From positions 1 through 64,000 of the forward strand of contig NZ_JADMOP010000003.1 in the NCBI RefSeq assembly GCF_015558785.1: a DNA stretch of 64,000 bases. Reading direction: 5' to 3'. This document shows positions 9,862-19,259 of the stretch, in pieces. The translations under genes were made by a program, and so were the position numbers. The DNA comes from Collinsella aerofaciens (GTDB lineage Bacteria > Actinomycetota > Coriobacteriia > Coriobacteriales > Coriobacteriaceae). Positions within the stretch are counted from its first letter, which is position 1. The number at the start of each line of letters is the position of its first letter. A model generated the notes under the pieces. It did not search any database. It worked only from the letters and a program-made list of their open reading frames with translations, and was not told the DNA's origin.

Positions 9862-10584
9862 ATGCTCAAGATTATTGCCTGCGACGACGACGTCGCTTTT
9901 CTAGATAGATTGCACCGGATGATCGACCGTTGGTCGAGCGAGACGGGCACGGCGGTCGATGTTGCGCTCGTCACGCGCGGCGAGGACCTGCTGGCGCGCC
10001 ATGCCGCGTCGCGCGCCGACATCATCCTGCTCGACATGATCATGCCGCTCGTCAACGGCATGGACACCGCGCGCGAACTGCGCCAGGCCGATACCGCCGT
10101 GCGCCTGGTGTTCCTCACCTCATCGCCCGAGTTTGCACTGGAGTCCTACGAGGTCCGCGCCTTCGATTATCTGCTCAAGCCCGTGGCCTACGAGCGCCTG
10201 GCGCAGTTGCTCGACGAGCTTTCGAGCATGCGCCCGGCGGCAACCGACGAGCTCGTGATCAAAACTTCCTTTGGCTACCACGCCCTGCGCCTGTCCGACA
10301 TCGAATATGCCGAGGCGCGCAACAAGCACGTGGTCTTCCACCTGCGCGACGGACGCGATATCGAGGCACTCGAGTCGTTCCGCAGCGTCGAGGACCGCTT
10401 GGAGCAAAACGCGGTCTTCTTTAAATGCCACCGCAGCTACCAGGTCAACCTGCGCAATATCGATCACTTTGACCGCACGGACATCGTCATGCGCTCGGGC
10501 GCGTGCATCCCGCTTTCGCGCAGCTGCAAGCAGGGATTCCAAGACGCCTACTTTGCGGTGCGCTTTGAGGGTGGGAGACACTGA
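9862..10584 (+). CDS. LytTR-family response regulator
   Basis: 240 aa. The receiver domain (about 1-120) has the acidic pocket IIACDDD, the phosphoacceptor Asp in ILLDMIMP, and the conserved Lys in FDYLLKP. The C-terminal LytTR DNA-binding domain (about 135-235) has the typical ...FFKCHRSYQVNLRNI core. ATG at 9862 follows GGGGGCTC; a longer upstream frame lacks a ribosome binding site and receiver sequence. Its stop overlaps the start of the downstream AgrC-like kinase, giving an AgrA/AgrC-like or ComE/ComD-like pair. No peptide precursor gene is recognisable beside it, so the signal is unknown. Confidence 0.93.
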   Translation: MLKIIACDDDVAFLDRLHRMIDRWSSETGTAVDVALVTRGEDLLARHAASRADIILLDMIMPLVNGMDTARELRQADTAVRLVFLTSSPEFALESYEVRAFDYLLKPVAYERLAQLLDELSSMRPAATDELVIKTSFGYHALRLSDIEYAEARNKHVVFHLRDGRDIEALESFRSVEDRLEQNAVFFKCHRSYQVNLRNIDHFDRTDIVMRSGACIPLSRSCKQGFQDAYFAVRFEGGRH

Positions 10585-11861
10585 TGGTCTCCTCGGTCGA
10601 AATGGTCCTTTGGGCAATCCACCACGCCACGACGCTGCTCTTTGGCGTCTTTGCCTCGGCGGCGCTGTGCGGTGTCGAGATCAACCGGCGTCATGCGCTT
10701 GAACTGGTGCTGGTCGGCGTCGTGACCGGCGCTGCCTTTTCGATCGCCAATGCCGTCGGCGGCGAGCTTTTCGCCCGCCAGGTATATCCGCTCGTCGTGC
10801 ATCTGCCGCTCGTCATCTATTTGTGCGCGCGCTACCGCCTGAGCCCGCTGCTTGCCGTGCTCGGCATTACGAGTGCCTATCTGAGCTGCCAGTTCAGCAA
10901 TTGGATGGGCATCGCCGCATTTGCCGCAACCGATTCTCAGATCGCGTACTATCTGGCGCGCATCGCGACCACACTCGCCGTCTTTGCCGTCCTGCTGCAT
11001 TGGGCCGGCGACATCGGTCCGCGCTTGGCGATTAAAAGCACCACCGAGCTGGGCATCCTTTTAATCCTGCCGCTCGTCTATTACGTCTTTGACTATGCCA
11101 CCAACGTCTACACCACGCTGTTCCACTCGGGCTCGGTGGTGACGGTTGAGTTTTTGGCCTTTGCGCTCTGCGCGTTCTACCTTATGTTCCTCGCCGTCTA
11201 CCTGCGTGAATACGAAGAAAAGGAAACCGCCGAGAGAGAGCGCTGGATGCTCGAAACCCGCGACAGCGTCGCCATCAAAGAGCTCGAGGCTTGGCGTCAA
11301 TCTGGGCGCGAGCTGTCGATTCTTCGCCACGACATGCGCCACTTTCTACGCGGCCTGGCCGCTTTAATTGAAGAGGGCCACACCGACGAGGCGCTCGATC
11401 GCATCGACGAACTCTGCGAAGCCGGCGACCGCACCGCCGTACGCCGCTTCTGCGCCAACGAGACCGTAAACATCGCGCTTTCGTCATTTAACTCGGATAT
11501 CAATAGAAACGGCATTACCGCCAACTTGCGCGCCGCCGTACCCGAAACCATCCACGTAGGTGACGCCGACCTGTTTAGCGTGCTCTCAAATGCCTTGGAA
11601 AACGCTATCACCGCCGCAAGCGCCGCGCCCCAGGGAAAGCGATTCGTCGACTTTGACCTGCGATTAGAGGACGGCCAGCTGCTGCTGTTAGTTTCCAACA
11701 CGTTTGACCGCGCGCCGCGCATGGTCGACGGCATGCCCGTAGCCGGGCACACCGGGCACGGCTTTGGAACCAAGAGCATTAAGCTTGCCGTCGAACGCAT
11801 GAACGGCAACTGCCAGTTCCGCATTAACGGCGATCGGTTTGAGCTGCGCGCTGTGATGTAG
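10584..11861 (+). CDS. AgrC-like (GHKL, HPK10-type) sensor histidine kinase
   Basis: 425 aa. About six hydrophobic segments (residues 5-205) form the membrane sensor. A short coiled coil is followed by the phosphoacceptor region SILRHDMRHFLRGL, then a GHKL ATPase with N-box SNALENAI and G-box GHGFGTKSIKLAV. Translation overlaps the response regulator by ATGA. The class typically senses peptides or small extracellular signals, but the ligand here is not inferable. Confidence 0.9.
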   Translation: MVSSVEMVLWAIHHATTLLFGVFASAALCGVEINRRHALELVLVGVVTGAAFSIANAVGGELFARQVYPLVVHLPLVIYLCARYRLSPLLAVLGITSAYLSCQFSNWMGIAAFAATDSQIAYYLARIATTLAVFAVLLHWAGDIGPRLAIKSTTELGILLILPLVYYVFDYATNVYTTLFHSGSVVTVEFLAFALCAFYLMFLAVYLREYEEKETAERERWMLETRDSVAIKELEAWRQSGRELSILRHDMRHFLRGLAALIEEGHTDEALDRIDELCEAGDRTAVRRFCANETVNIALSSFNSDINRNGITANLRAAVPETIHVGDADLFSVLSNALENAITAASAAPQGKRFVDFDLRLEDGQLLLLVSNTFDRAPRMVDGMPVAGHTGHGFGTKSIKLAVERMNGNCQFRINGDRFELRAVM

Positions 11862-11925
11862 AAGTGCGGCGCCGATCTCGCGGCGTGTCTTGCCCGCCAG
11901 GCAATCGCTCACCGGCGCCAATCCG

Positions 11926-12501
11926 CTACAGCGGAGCGGCCGCCGGGGTCAGCTGCTTGATGTATGCCCACATGCGCTGCTTGGCGGCTTTGTCAGTGAG
12001 CGCCGCCTCAAAACCGTCGAGCGCGAGCACGCGGCGACCCTGCACATGGGCGACCAAGCCGGGCTTGAGCATGGCGGTGTCGAAGTCATCGATTGCCACG
12101 AGCATATCGGCGTAGGTCTCGCGCATGGCGTCAGCCGCGTTGTTGTCGAGCAGTAGCACCGCCTCGGGGTCCAAAGCCTCAAGCGCCTCACGGAACAGCT
12201 CGCACGGCAGAGTCTCGCCCACCGCGACCGCTCCGTCACCCACGCCTGCGACGCTTGCCAGCACGCAAAAATCCTCGGGCGCGTAGCCGATGGCCCCAAG
12301 CGCCTTGCGCAACGCCGCGCCATCCGGGCCGGCGGCAAGCTCGCCACCCGAACGCTCGGCCTCGTCCAAATCGCCTTTGACCAGCACGATCGGCGAGCAC
12401 GCGTTGCCCGCGATACGCACGCCACGACCCGCGAGCGATGCGAGCTCCTGCTCGGTCGCCTGGGCGATGGCTTCTTTTTTCTGGCTTTGTGACGTGGGCA
12501 T
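11926..12501 (-). CDS. uncharacterised protein with uracil-DNA-glycosylase-like pattern
   Basis: 191 aa from the ATG at 12501, preceded by GGAGAG. No confident family. The spacing of GNACSPIVLVKGDL, GAALRKALGAIGY and LDPEAVLLLDNNAAD resembles the beta-alpha core of UDG-superfamily proteins (compare GEAPG...G..L...L..iG), but the catalytic motifs are not recognisable. It could be a degenerate or divergent member. It converges on the histidine kinase gene and is divergent from thioredoxin, so context gives no further clue. Confidence 0.6.
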   Translation of the reverse strand: MPTSQSQKKEAIAQATEQELASLAGRGVRIAGNACSPIVLVKGDLDEAERSGGELAAGPDGAALRKALGAIGYAPEDFCVLASVAGVGDGAVAVGETLPCELFREALEALDPEAVLLLDNNAADAMRETYADMLVAIDDFDTAMLKPGLVAHVQGRRVLALDGFEAALTDKAAKQRMWAYIKQLTPAAAPL

Positions 12502-12637
12502 GCGCTCTCCAATCGTTTGCGTGCCCACCATTATATAAAAGAGCTGCCCGCGAGTGGTTGCTTTGCGGGCCACTGGGTATAAGCACGGTCGTACTGAGTT
12601 TTACGCGGCTGAGCCGCGTCGCATTATGGAGGTCACC

Positions 12638-12958
12638 ATGGCTGACATTAAGCAGATTACCCCCGAGAACTTCGATTCCATCGTTAACGACGGCCTGCCC
12701 GTGCTAGTCGATTTTTGGGCGCCCTGGTGCGGGCCCTGCCGATCGCTCTCGCCCATCGTTGACGAGGTTGCCGATGAGCTGGCGGGCAAGCTCGCCGTTG
12801 CCAAGTGCAACGTCGACGACAACCAGGACCTGGCCATGAAGTATGGCGTCATGAGCATCCCCACGCTGATTGTGTTTAAGAACGGCGAGGAGATTGACCG
12901 CTCGGTTGGCGCTCTGCCCAAGGCGAGGCTGCAGGCGCTGCTGGAAAAGCATCTGTAA
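12638..12958 (+). CDS. trxA: thioredoxin
   Basis: 106 aa, with the WCGPC active site (Cys31, Cys34), cis-Pro region SIPTLIVF and normal length. It is a cytosolic dithiol/disulfide reductant. ATG at 12638 follows ATGGAGGT. In-frame upstream codons would overlap the ribosome binding site. It is monocistronic, followed by a terminator-like hairpin at 13068-13106. Thioredoxin reductase is not in this window. Confidence 0.97.
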   Translation: MADIKQITPENFDSIVNDGLPVLVDFWAPWCGPCRSLSPIVDEVADELAGKLAVAKCNVDDNQDLAMKYGVMSIPTLIVFKNGEEIDRSVGALPKARLQALLEKHL

Positions 12959-13067
12959 TACGCTTGTTACTTACCCGCCGTCTATGAGCGCTTTTGCACC
13001 GCTCGCCGGACTTCTGGATGCACCGAGTGCAACCACGGATAGTATGGTAGTCACAAACAGCCCCCAG

Positions 13068-13106
13068 TGAACGGGTGCGGGTCGCACAGACTCGTACCCG
13101 TTTTCT
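13068..13106 (+). terminator. terminator-like hairpin before the nikR locus
   Basis: AACGGGT and ACCCGTT pair around a 20-nt loop and are followed by TTTTCTT. It lies about 110 nt after trxA. Confidence 0.5.
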
Positions 13107-13179
13107 TATGCAGCTGCGCGCAGAGCGGGCGTAGTAAAATCTGAACCACTGAACTGCCCCATACAAAAGGAGATTTCCC

Positions 13180-13428
13180 ATGCATGATGTTGGAATGAAC
13201 ATGAGCCAGCTTGCCATGAGCGTCAAGCAGGTCGACGACACCATCGAGCTCGCTCACGAGTGGAGCCATCAGCTGCTGCATGCGACCGAGAATTTTGACA
13301 TGGAGCGCATCGGCGCCAAGCTCGAGGCCGCCATGGCCGCGCTGCACGAGGCCCACGACGCACTCGAGGGCTACGAGGAAGCCATCGAGGCCGACCACAA
13401 CTCCGTCGGCTCCGTGAAGCTGGTGTAA
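13180..13428 (+). CDS. small helical protein encoded with NikR
   Basis: 82 aa, not recognised. The sequence is amphipathic and probably all-helical (a region of about 65 residues without Pro or Gly breaks), with His at positions 2, 26, 30, 34, 56, 59 and 72. It has no signal peptide. AAAGGAGA precedes the ATG. It ends 1 nt before the GTG of nikR, so the two are almost certainly translated from one mRNA. A role in metal handling or in modulating NikR is an inference from position and His content only. Confidence 0.75.
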   Translation: MHDVGMNMSQLAMSVKQVDDTIELAHEWSHQLLHATENFDMERIGAKLEAAMAALHEAHDALEGYEEAIEADHNSVGSVKLV

Positions 13429-13429
13429 G

Positions 13430-13942
13430 GTGGCCGAACACGAGCACGGCTGCGGGTACGAGCACGAGCATCCGCACGGGGCGGACGGTGACGCGGGCTG
13501 CCACTGTAGTGGCTCCGGCTCCGAGCTGGTCCGTTTTTCGGTTACCGCACCCGACGACCTGCTGCGCCGTTTTGACGAGCAGATCGCACGCCGCGGCGAC
13601 GTGGCCAACCGATCCGAGGCCGTGCGCGACCTGATTCGCGCCTCGATCGCCAAGGAGCAGATGCGCACGCCCGATGAGCACGTTATCGGGTCGCTCACCA
13701 TGATCTACGACCATCACACCGGCGATCTGACGCGCCGCCTGGACGAGGTGCAGCACGACTACACCGACGAGATCGTATCGACGATGCACGTGCATTTGGA
13801 TCACCACAACTGCTTGGAAATCCTGGCACTCAAGGGTCGCGGCGAGCGCGTCTACGAACTAGCCGACCGCCTGCTGGGCCTGCGCGGCGTTAAGCACGGC
13901 GAGCTCACGTGCGCCGCCACCAAGCAGAGCCTGGGGCTGTAG
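13430..13942 (+). CDS. nikR: NikR, nickel-responsive ribbon-helix-helix regulator
   Basis: 170 aa from a GTG at 13430. The N-terminal extension (about 30 residues) is rich in His and Cys (EHEHGCGYEHEHPHG), which is unusual and probably metal-binding. The ribbon-helix-helix domain LVRFSVTAPDDLLRRFDEQI is followed by the ACT-like Ni-binding domain with the ligand pattern QHDYTDEI...HVHLDHHNC. It is adjacent to hypFCDE, consistent with nickel-dependent control of [NiFe]-hydrogenase functions. No NikR operator was recognised by eye. Confidence 0.93.
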   Translation: MAEHEHGCGYEHEHPHGADGDAGCHCSGSGSELVRFSVTAPDDLLRRFDEQIARRGDVANRSEAVRDLIRASIAKEQMRTPDEHVIGSLTMIYDHHTGDLTRRLDEVQHDYTDEIVSTMHVHLDHHNCLEILALKGRGERVYELADRLLGLRGVKHGELTCAATKQSLGL

Positions 13943-13971
13943 CGGGATTTCCCGCAGCGCACCTGCCAAAT

Positions 13972-14030
13972 AGGGACAGGTTTGTTTTGGCAGGTTTAGA
14001 AGTTTTACCTACCAAAATAAACCTGTCCCT
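13972..14030 (+). terminator. long palindrome / probable terminator after nikR
   Basis: AGGGACAGGTTT (13972-13983) pairs with AAACCTGTCCCT (14019-14030), with further pairing inside, followed by TTTTT. A shorter, similar sequence (CCAAAATAAACCTGTCC) occurs near 22060-22080, so this is both a repeat family member and a plausible terminator between nikR and hypF. Confidence 0.6.
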
Positions 14031-14059
14031 TTTTGGTCGGTTTTGATGAGGGGTGTCGC

Positions 14060-16531
14060 ATGCGGCATGCGCATATTCATGTGACGGGCATTGTGCAGGG
14101 CGTTGGCATGCGACCGTTTGTGTATCGCGAGGCCATGGCACATGGCATTTGTGGATGGGTGCTCAATGCGGGCGACGGCGTGCATATCGAGGCGCACGCT
14201 TTGGCCGATGCGCTCGATGCTTTTGTTGCCGCGCTTTCTGAGCATGCGCCTGCGGCAGCTCGCGTTGAGCGAGTCGATATTGCGGATTTGGAGCCTGGCG
14301 GCTGGAGCGCTGCCGATGAGCAGGGCTTTCACATTGTGGCGTCGCAGGACCAGACCGCGCACACGACGCTCGTCTCGCCCGATATCGCCACCTGTGACGA
14401 TTGCCTGCGCGAGTTGTTCGATCCCGCCGACCGACGCTATCACTACCCCTTTATCAACTGCACTAACTGCGGCCCACGCTTTACCATCATCCGATCGCTG
14501 CCTTATGACCGAGCGGCCACGTCGATGGATTGTTTTCCCATGTGTCCCAAGTGCGCTGCGGAGTATGTCGACCCACTCGACCGGCGTTTTCACGCGCAGC
14601 CCGATGCCTGCTTTGATTGCGGGCCGCATATTACGTGGCGCGAGGCTGTAAACGGCAATGCGTGCGGGAATTCGTCCGCGACACCGGCCGTCGGCACCAC
14701 ACGCGAGGCCAGCGACGCCATTATCGACCGCTGTGTTGAGCTGCTGGCCAACGGCGGTATCGTCGCCATCAAGGGACTGGGCGGATTTCACTTGGCATGC
14801 GACGCCTCCAACGAGCAGGCGGTGGCCGAGCTGCGCCGCCGCAAACGCCGCAGCAACAAGCCGCTTGCCGTCATGATGCGCAGTCTTGCCGATGCCGGGC
14901 GCCTGTGCCATATCGACGACGCTGAGCGCGGCTTGCTGGCCGGCAGTATCCGCCCCATTGTGCTGCTGCGCCGGTGCACTGTTGGCGAGGGCAACGGCGG
15001 TTCCCCCGACATCCTCGCCCTCGCACCATCTGTCGCGCACGACTTGCCCGAGCTCGGCGTCATGCTCCCCTATACACCGCTTCAACATCTGCTGCTTGCA
15101 GCTGCCGCGTCGCATGACATGCACGCGCTGGTCATGACCAGCGGAAACCTGAGCGAAGAGCCCATCGAGACCGACGACGCCCTTGCATGGGAGCATCTCG
15201 TTGCCGCCGGCATCGCCGACGCGCTGCTCGGCAACGACCGCGCGATCCTGTCGCGCTACGACGACTCCGTGGTACGCGTGGTCGACGGCGACGTCATGCC
15301 CGTACGTCGTGCACGCGGATATGCGCCGCAACCGCTGTCGTTGCCGGCGCTCGACGGCGCTCCGTCCTGCGTACTCGCCTGCGGGCCGCAACAAAAGGCC
15401 ACGATTGCGCTCACGCGTGAAGGGACGAACGGCGAAGCGACCTGTTTTGTGTCGCAGCATATCGGCGATGTTGAAAACGGCGAAACCTTCGATGCCTGGA
15501 ACGCCGCGCGCACGCGCTTGGAAGATCTCTTTGACTTGGCGCCCGCCGCTTTGGCCTGCGATGTGCACCCCAGCTATCTATCGAGCCAGTGGGCGCGCGA
15601 GCAGACGCGAAAATGCAATCTGCCGCTCGTCGAGGTGCAGCACCATCATGCACATATCGCGAGCGTAATGGCCGAGGCCATCGCCGCTGGCCAGCTTACA
15701 ACCGACGCGCGCGTCCTTGGCATCGCCTTTGACGGCACCGGCGCCGGCACCGATGGGACCATTTGGGGCGGCGAGTTTCTTGTTGCCAGCCTTGGCGGCT
15801 TTGAGCGCGCCGCGCATTTGCGCACCTGGGCGCTCCCCGGTGGGGCGGCCTCCGTGCGCGACGCCCGCCGCAACGCCTTTGCCCTGCTCAGTGAGCTCGG
15901 TCTGCTCGAGCACCCAGGTGCCGCTCGGCTTTTGGACAGCCTCGACGAGCAAACGCGCAGCGTGACAGCCACCATGATCGAGCGCGGCATCAACAGCCCG
16001 CGTACCAGCAGCATGGGGCGTCTCTTTGATGCCGCGGCAGCAATTCTGGGCATCTGCGACAAGGCAACCTACGAGGGCGAACCCGCCATCGAGCTTGAGG
16101 CTGCCGCCTGGCGCGCGCTCGACAACGAAATCGCCCATTTTCCCGACAACAACGCCGGCTATTTCGCATCTGGCCCATCGTGGCTGGACGGCCCCTATGT
16201 TCTGGACCAGAAAGCACTCTTTGAGGCACTTTTGGGAGGAATTGAAGCCGGAGCGCCCGCCGACAGGCTCGCACTCGATTTCCATGTCTCCGTCGCGCGC
16301 TCCTCGGCGCGCATCGCCAGCGATATCTGCGTGCACGAGGGCATCGACACCGTCGCGCTCTCGGGCGGCGTCTTCATGAACCGACTTCTGCTTCAGCTCC
16401 TCGCCCGCGAGCTCAAAAGCGCAGGCCTTACTGTCCTTGTCCCCCACACCGTACCCGTCAATGACGGCTGCATCGCCTACGGTCAGGCGGCAGTCGCAAG
16501 CGCTCGTCTTGCGCAGGTTGCATCGCAGTAG
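14060..16531 (+). CDS. hypF: HypF, carbamoyltransferase for [NiFe]-hydrogenase CN ligand synthesis
   Basis: 823 aa from ATG at 14060 (ribosome binding site GATGAGGGG). Domains in order: acylphosphatase-like (TGIVQGVGMRPFVYREA, residues 8-25), two zinc-finger segments (CDDC...CTNC and CPKC...CFDC, about 105-195), a YrdC-like domain (about 215-400) and a Kae1-like carbamoyltransferase domain with HHHAHIASVMAE and FDGTGAGTDGT. It uses carbamoyl phosphate and ATP to carbamoylate the C-terminal Cys of HypE. First gene of hypF-C-D-E. Confidence 0.97.
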   Translation: MRHAHIHVTGIVQGVGMRPFVYREAMAHGICGWVLNAGDGVHIEAHALADALDAFVAALSEHAPAAARVERVDIADLEPGGWSAADEQGFHIVASQDQTAHTTLVSPDIATCDDCLRELFDPADRRYHYPFINCTNCGPRFTIIRSLPYDRAATSMDCFPMCPKCAAEYVDPLDRRFHAQPDACFDCGPHITWREAVNGNACGNSSATPAVGTTREASDAIIDRCVELLANGGIVAIKGLGGFHLACDASNEQAVAELRRRKRRSNKPLAVMMRSLADAGRLCHIDDAERGLLAGSIRPIVLLRRCTVGEGNGGSPDILALAPSVAHDLPELGVMLPYTPLQHLLLAAAASHDMHALVMTSGNLSEEPIETDDALAWEHLVAAGIADALLGNDRAILSRYDDSVVRVVDGDVMPVRRARGYAPQPLSLPALDGAPSCVLACGPQQKATIALTREGTNGEATCFVSQHIGDVENGETFDAWNAARTRLEDLFDLAPAALACDVHPSYLSSQWAREQTRKCNLPLVEVQHHHAHIASVMAEAIAAGQLTTDARVLGIAFDGTGAGTDGTIWGGEFLVASLGGFERAAHLRTWALPGGAASVRDARRNAFALLSELGLLEHPGAARLLDSLDEQTRSVTATMIERGINSPRTSSMGRLFDAAAAILGICDKATYEGEPAIELEAAAWRALDNEIAHFPDNNAGYFASGPSWLDGPYVLDQKALFEALLGGIEAGAPADRLALDFHVSVARSSARIASDICVHEGIDTVALSGGVFMNRLLLQLLARELKSAGLTVLVPHTVPVNDGCIAYGQAAVASARLAQVASQ

Positions 16532-16662
16532 GCTGTTCGGCCAGCCCGCAAGCCGCCGTCTCACAGGTGTAGCGCGTTTGCCCGCAGCGCCCGCGAGCGC
16601 TACCATCAACTGATGGATTATTGAGCGCCTATCCAGCGCAAAGCGTATAAAAGGGGAACAAT

Positions 16663-16923
16663 ATGTGCCTTGCCGTTCCCGGCAAAGTAGTCAAACGCGA
16701 CGACGACCTCAAGGCCACCGTCGACATGATGGGCATCGAGCGCCCCGTGTCGCTGAGACTCGTGCCGACGGCGCAGGTAGGCGACTATATTCTCGTACAC
16801 GCCGGCTTTGGCATCCAGATCGTCGACGAGCAGGAAGCGCAAGAAACGCTCGAGCTCGTTAATGCCATGACCGAACTGGCCGAAGAAGACCAACTGGCCA
16901 GCAACCCGGCCGAGGCATACTAG
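16663..16923 (+). CDS. hypC: HypC, hydrogenase assembly chaperone
   Basis: 86 aa. The N-terminal MCLAVPGKV motif carries the essential Cys2, which binds the Fe(CN)2CO unit with HypD. The AKGGGG-less OB-like body is of normal length. Its stop codon overlaps the GTG start of hypD, so the two are co-translated. Confidence 0.97.
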   Translation: MCLAVPGKVVKRDDDLKATVDMMGIERPVSLRLVPTAQVGDYILVHAGFGIQIVDEQEAQETLELVNAMTELAEEDQLASNPAEAY

Positions 16924-18035
16924 TGGCGGCCGGACAGCCGGCGCGCTCCGGTATCGACTTTTCGGCATTTCGCGATTCCAAGCTGGCTCGCGAGCTCATC
17001 GAGCGCATTCATGAGCTTGTCGGCGACCGCGCCATCAACCTTATGGAAGTCTGCGGCACACATACCGTGAGCATCGGGCGCTATGGCTTTCGCTCCATTA
17101 TGCCGGCCGGGCTCAAGCTGCTGAGCGGCCCGGGCTGCCCCGTCTGCGTCACCGCCAACCGCGACATCGACCACGCAATCGCGCTCGCCAACATAGACGG
17201 CGCCATCATCACCACCTTTGGCGACATGATGCGCGTGCCCGGATCATCCACCTCGCTCGCTGCGCAAAAGGCGGCGGGGCGCGATATTCGCATCGTCTAC
17301 TCCCCGCTCGATGCACTCGATATCGCCGAGCAAAACCCTGATCGCCCGGTCATTTTTATGGGCGTGGGCTTTGAGACCACAACGCCCACCATCGCCGCCG
17401 CCATTTTGGAGGCCGATGCACGCGGACTCCAAAACTTCTCGGTCTATTGCGCCCACAAGACCACGCCGCCGGCGTTGCGCGCCATCGCCAACGACCCCGA
17501 GACCGCCATCGACGGCTTTATCCTGCCGGGCCACGTCGCCACCATCACGGGCTTGGCGCCCTTTAGCTTTTTGGTCGACGAGTTTAAGACTCCAGGCGTG
17601 GTAACGGGATTTGAGCCGGTCGACATCTTGCAGGGTATCTGCATGCTGGTCCAGATGGTTGTTGAGGACAGGCCGGTGATTGACAACGCCTACCGCCGTG
17701 GCGTCAACGCAGACGGCAATCCCGTGGCGCGCCAGCTGGTCGAGCAGGTGTTTGAGCCGTGCGATACCACATGGCGCGGGCTGGGGCTGATTGCCAACTC
17801 GGGCCTTTCCATCCGCCCCGAGTTCTCGCGCTTTGATGCCCGCGCTCGCTTTGACGTGCCCGTTGAGGCGACGGTCGAGCCACGCGGGTGCCGCTGCGGC
17901 GACGTGCTGCGCGGGGCCATTACGCCGAGCGACTGCCCCCTGTTCGGCCACGCTTGTACGCCCGAGCATCCCGTCGGCCCCTGCATGGTGAGCTCCGAGG
18001 GCAGCTGCGCAGCATATTTCCGCTACCGAGGCTAA
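16923..18035 (+). CDS. hypD: HypD, Fe-S scaffold of hydrogenase cofactor assembly
   Basis: 370 aa from a GTG overlapping hypC. Conserved CGTHT near residue 42, GPGCPVCV, and the C-terminal Fe-S region with PRGCRCGDVL...CPLFGHAC...GPCMVSSEGSCAA are all present. HypC-HypD holds iron while CN and CO are attached. A short hairpin (18041-18064) separates it from hypE. Confidence 0.97.
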   Translation: MAAGQPARSGIDFSAFRDSKLARELIERIHELVGDRAINLMEVCGTHTVSIGRYGFRSIMPAGLKLLSGPGCPVCVTANRDIDHAIALANIDGAIITTFGDMMRVPGSSTSLAAQKAAGRDIRIVYSPLDALDIAEQNPDRPVIFMGVGFETTTPTIAAAILEADARGLQNFSVYCAHKTTPPALRAIANDPETAIDGFILPGHVATITGLAPFSFLVDEFKTPGVVTGFEPVDILQGICMLVQMVVEDRPVIDNAYRRGVNADGNPVARQLVEQVFEPCDTTWRGLGLIANSGLSIRPEFSRFDARARFDVPVEATVEPRGCRCGDVLRGAITPSDCPLFGHACTPEHPVGPCMVSSEGSCAAYFRYRG

Positions 18036-18040
18036 TAGGT

Positions 18041-18064
18041 TCCGCCGTTCTAACGAACGGCGGA
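18041..18064. repeat. perfect 10-bp hairpin between hypD and hypE
   Basis: TCCGCCGTTC pairs with GAACGGCGGA around TAAC. No T-run follows, so an mRNA stability or processing role within the operon is more likely than termination. Confidence 0.5.
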
Positions 18065-18119
18065 CCAGTCGACGCTGCGCCTCACCCATATAATTCCACC
18101 CACGATTGGAGTTTTCGAT

Positions 18120-19154
18120 ATGTCCCATAGCGTTACCGATAGCACCGTCCTGCTGGGCCACGGCTCCGGCGGACAGATGATGAAGCGCATCATCGATGAG
18201 GTCTTTTTGGATGCCTTTGGGTCGCCCGAGCTGCTCGAAGGCAACGACGCCGGCGTCGCCGCGCTGCCCGCGAGCGGGCGCATCGCCATGTCGACCGACA
18301 GCTTTGTAGTCTCGCCGCAGTTCTTCCCCGGTGGCAACATCGGCCGCCTCGCCGTGTGCGGAACCGTCAACGACGTCGCGACCTCGGGCGCCAACGTGCG
18401 CTACCTATCGTGCGGCTTTATCCTCGAAGAGGGCTATCCCATGGATAAGCTCCTCCAGATTGTGCAGACGATGGCCGAAACGGCGCACGAAGCGGGCGTG
18501 TCCATAATCACGGGCGACACTAAGGTGGTCGAGCGCGGCGGGGCCGACGGCGTCTATATCAATACCGCCGGTGTGGGCGAGGTACCCGCGGGCGTGGCAC
18601 TCAGCGGCGCAAACTGCCGGCCCGGCGACGTCATCCTGGTGTCGGGCACACTGGGTGACCACGGCATCGCCATCATGAGTCAGCGCGAGGGTCTGGCGTT
18701 TTCGAGCACCATCGAAAGCGACGCCGCGCCGCTCAACCACCTGATTGCCGATGTGCTTTCCGCAGCACCCGACACACGTTGCTTCCGCGACCCCACGCGC
18801 GGTGGCCTGGCGTCCACACTCAACGAGTTTGCACAGGCCAGCGGCGTTGCCATGGAGGTCGACGAGGATGCCGTGCCCGTGCGTCCCGACGTGCAGGCCG
18901 CCTGCGAGATGCTCGGCTACGATGTGTTGCAGGTGGCAAACGAGGGCAAGATGGTTGCCGTCGTGCCGGCCGAACAAGCCGATGCGGCGCTGGCCGCCAT
19001 GCGCGCCGCCCGCTACGGCGAGAACGCCGCGATTATCGGCCGCGTGCTGCCACTTGGATCGGACGCTCGACCCGCCGTGCGCGTACGTACCGGCTGGGGC
19101 TCGACCCGCATCCTCGACATGCTCGTAGGAGAGCAGCTGCCGAGAATTTGCTAA
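18120..19154 (+). CDS. hypE: HypE, cyanide-forming hydrogenase maturation protein
   Basis: 344 aa. AIR-synthase-like fold beginning with LLGHGSGGQMMKRI and ending in the essential C-terminal PRIC, whose Cys accepts the carbamoyl group from HypF and is dehydrated to thiocyanate. GDTKVVERGGADGVYINTAG is the ATP-binding region. The gene closes the hyp cluster. hypA and hypB, the nickel insertion genes, are absent from this window, as are hydrogenase structural genes. Confidence 0.97.
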   Translation: MSHSVTDSTVLLGHGSGGQMMKRIIDEVFLDAFGSPELLEGNDAGVAALPASGRIAMSTDSFVVSPQFFPGGNIGRLAVCGTVNDVATSGANVRYLSCGFILEEGYPMDKLLQIVQTMAETAHEAGVSIITGDTKVVERGGADGVYINTAGVGEVPAGVALSGANCRPGDVILVSGTLGDHGIAIMSQREGLAFSSTIESDAAPLNHLIADVLSAAPDTRCFRDPTRGGLASTLNEFAQASGVAMEVDEDAVPVRPDVQAACEMLGYDVLQVANEGKMVAVVPAEQADAALAAMRAARYGENAAIIGRVLPLGSDARPAVRVRTGWGSTRILDMLVGEQLPRIC

Positions 19155-19259
19155 CGACAAAGGCTCAGGGCTATTAAAGATATTCAGATTCCAAACATGC
19201 CCGGCACGCATGCCCAGTATCATGGGGTGCGTTTTACAACTCAAACGGCAGGAGCACCC

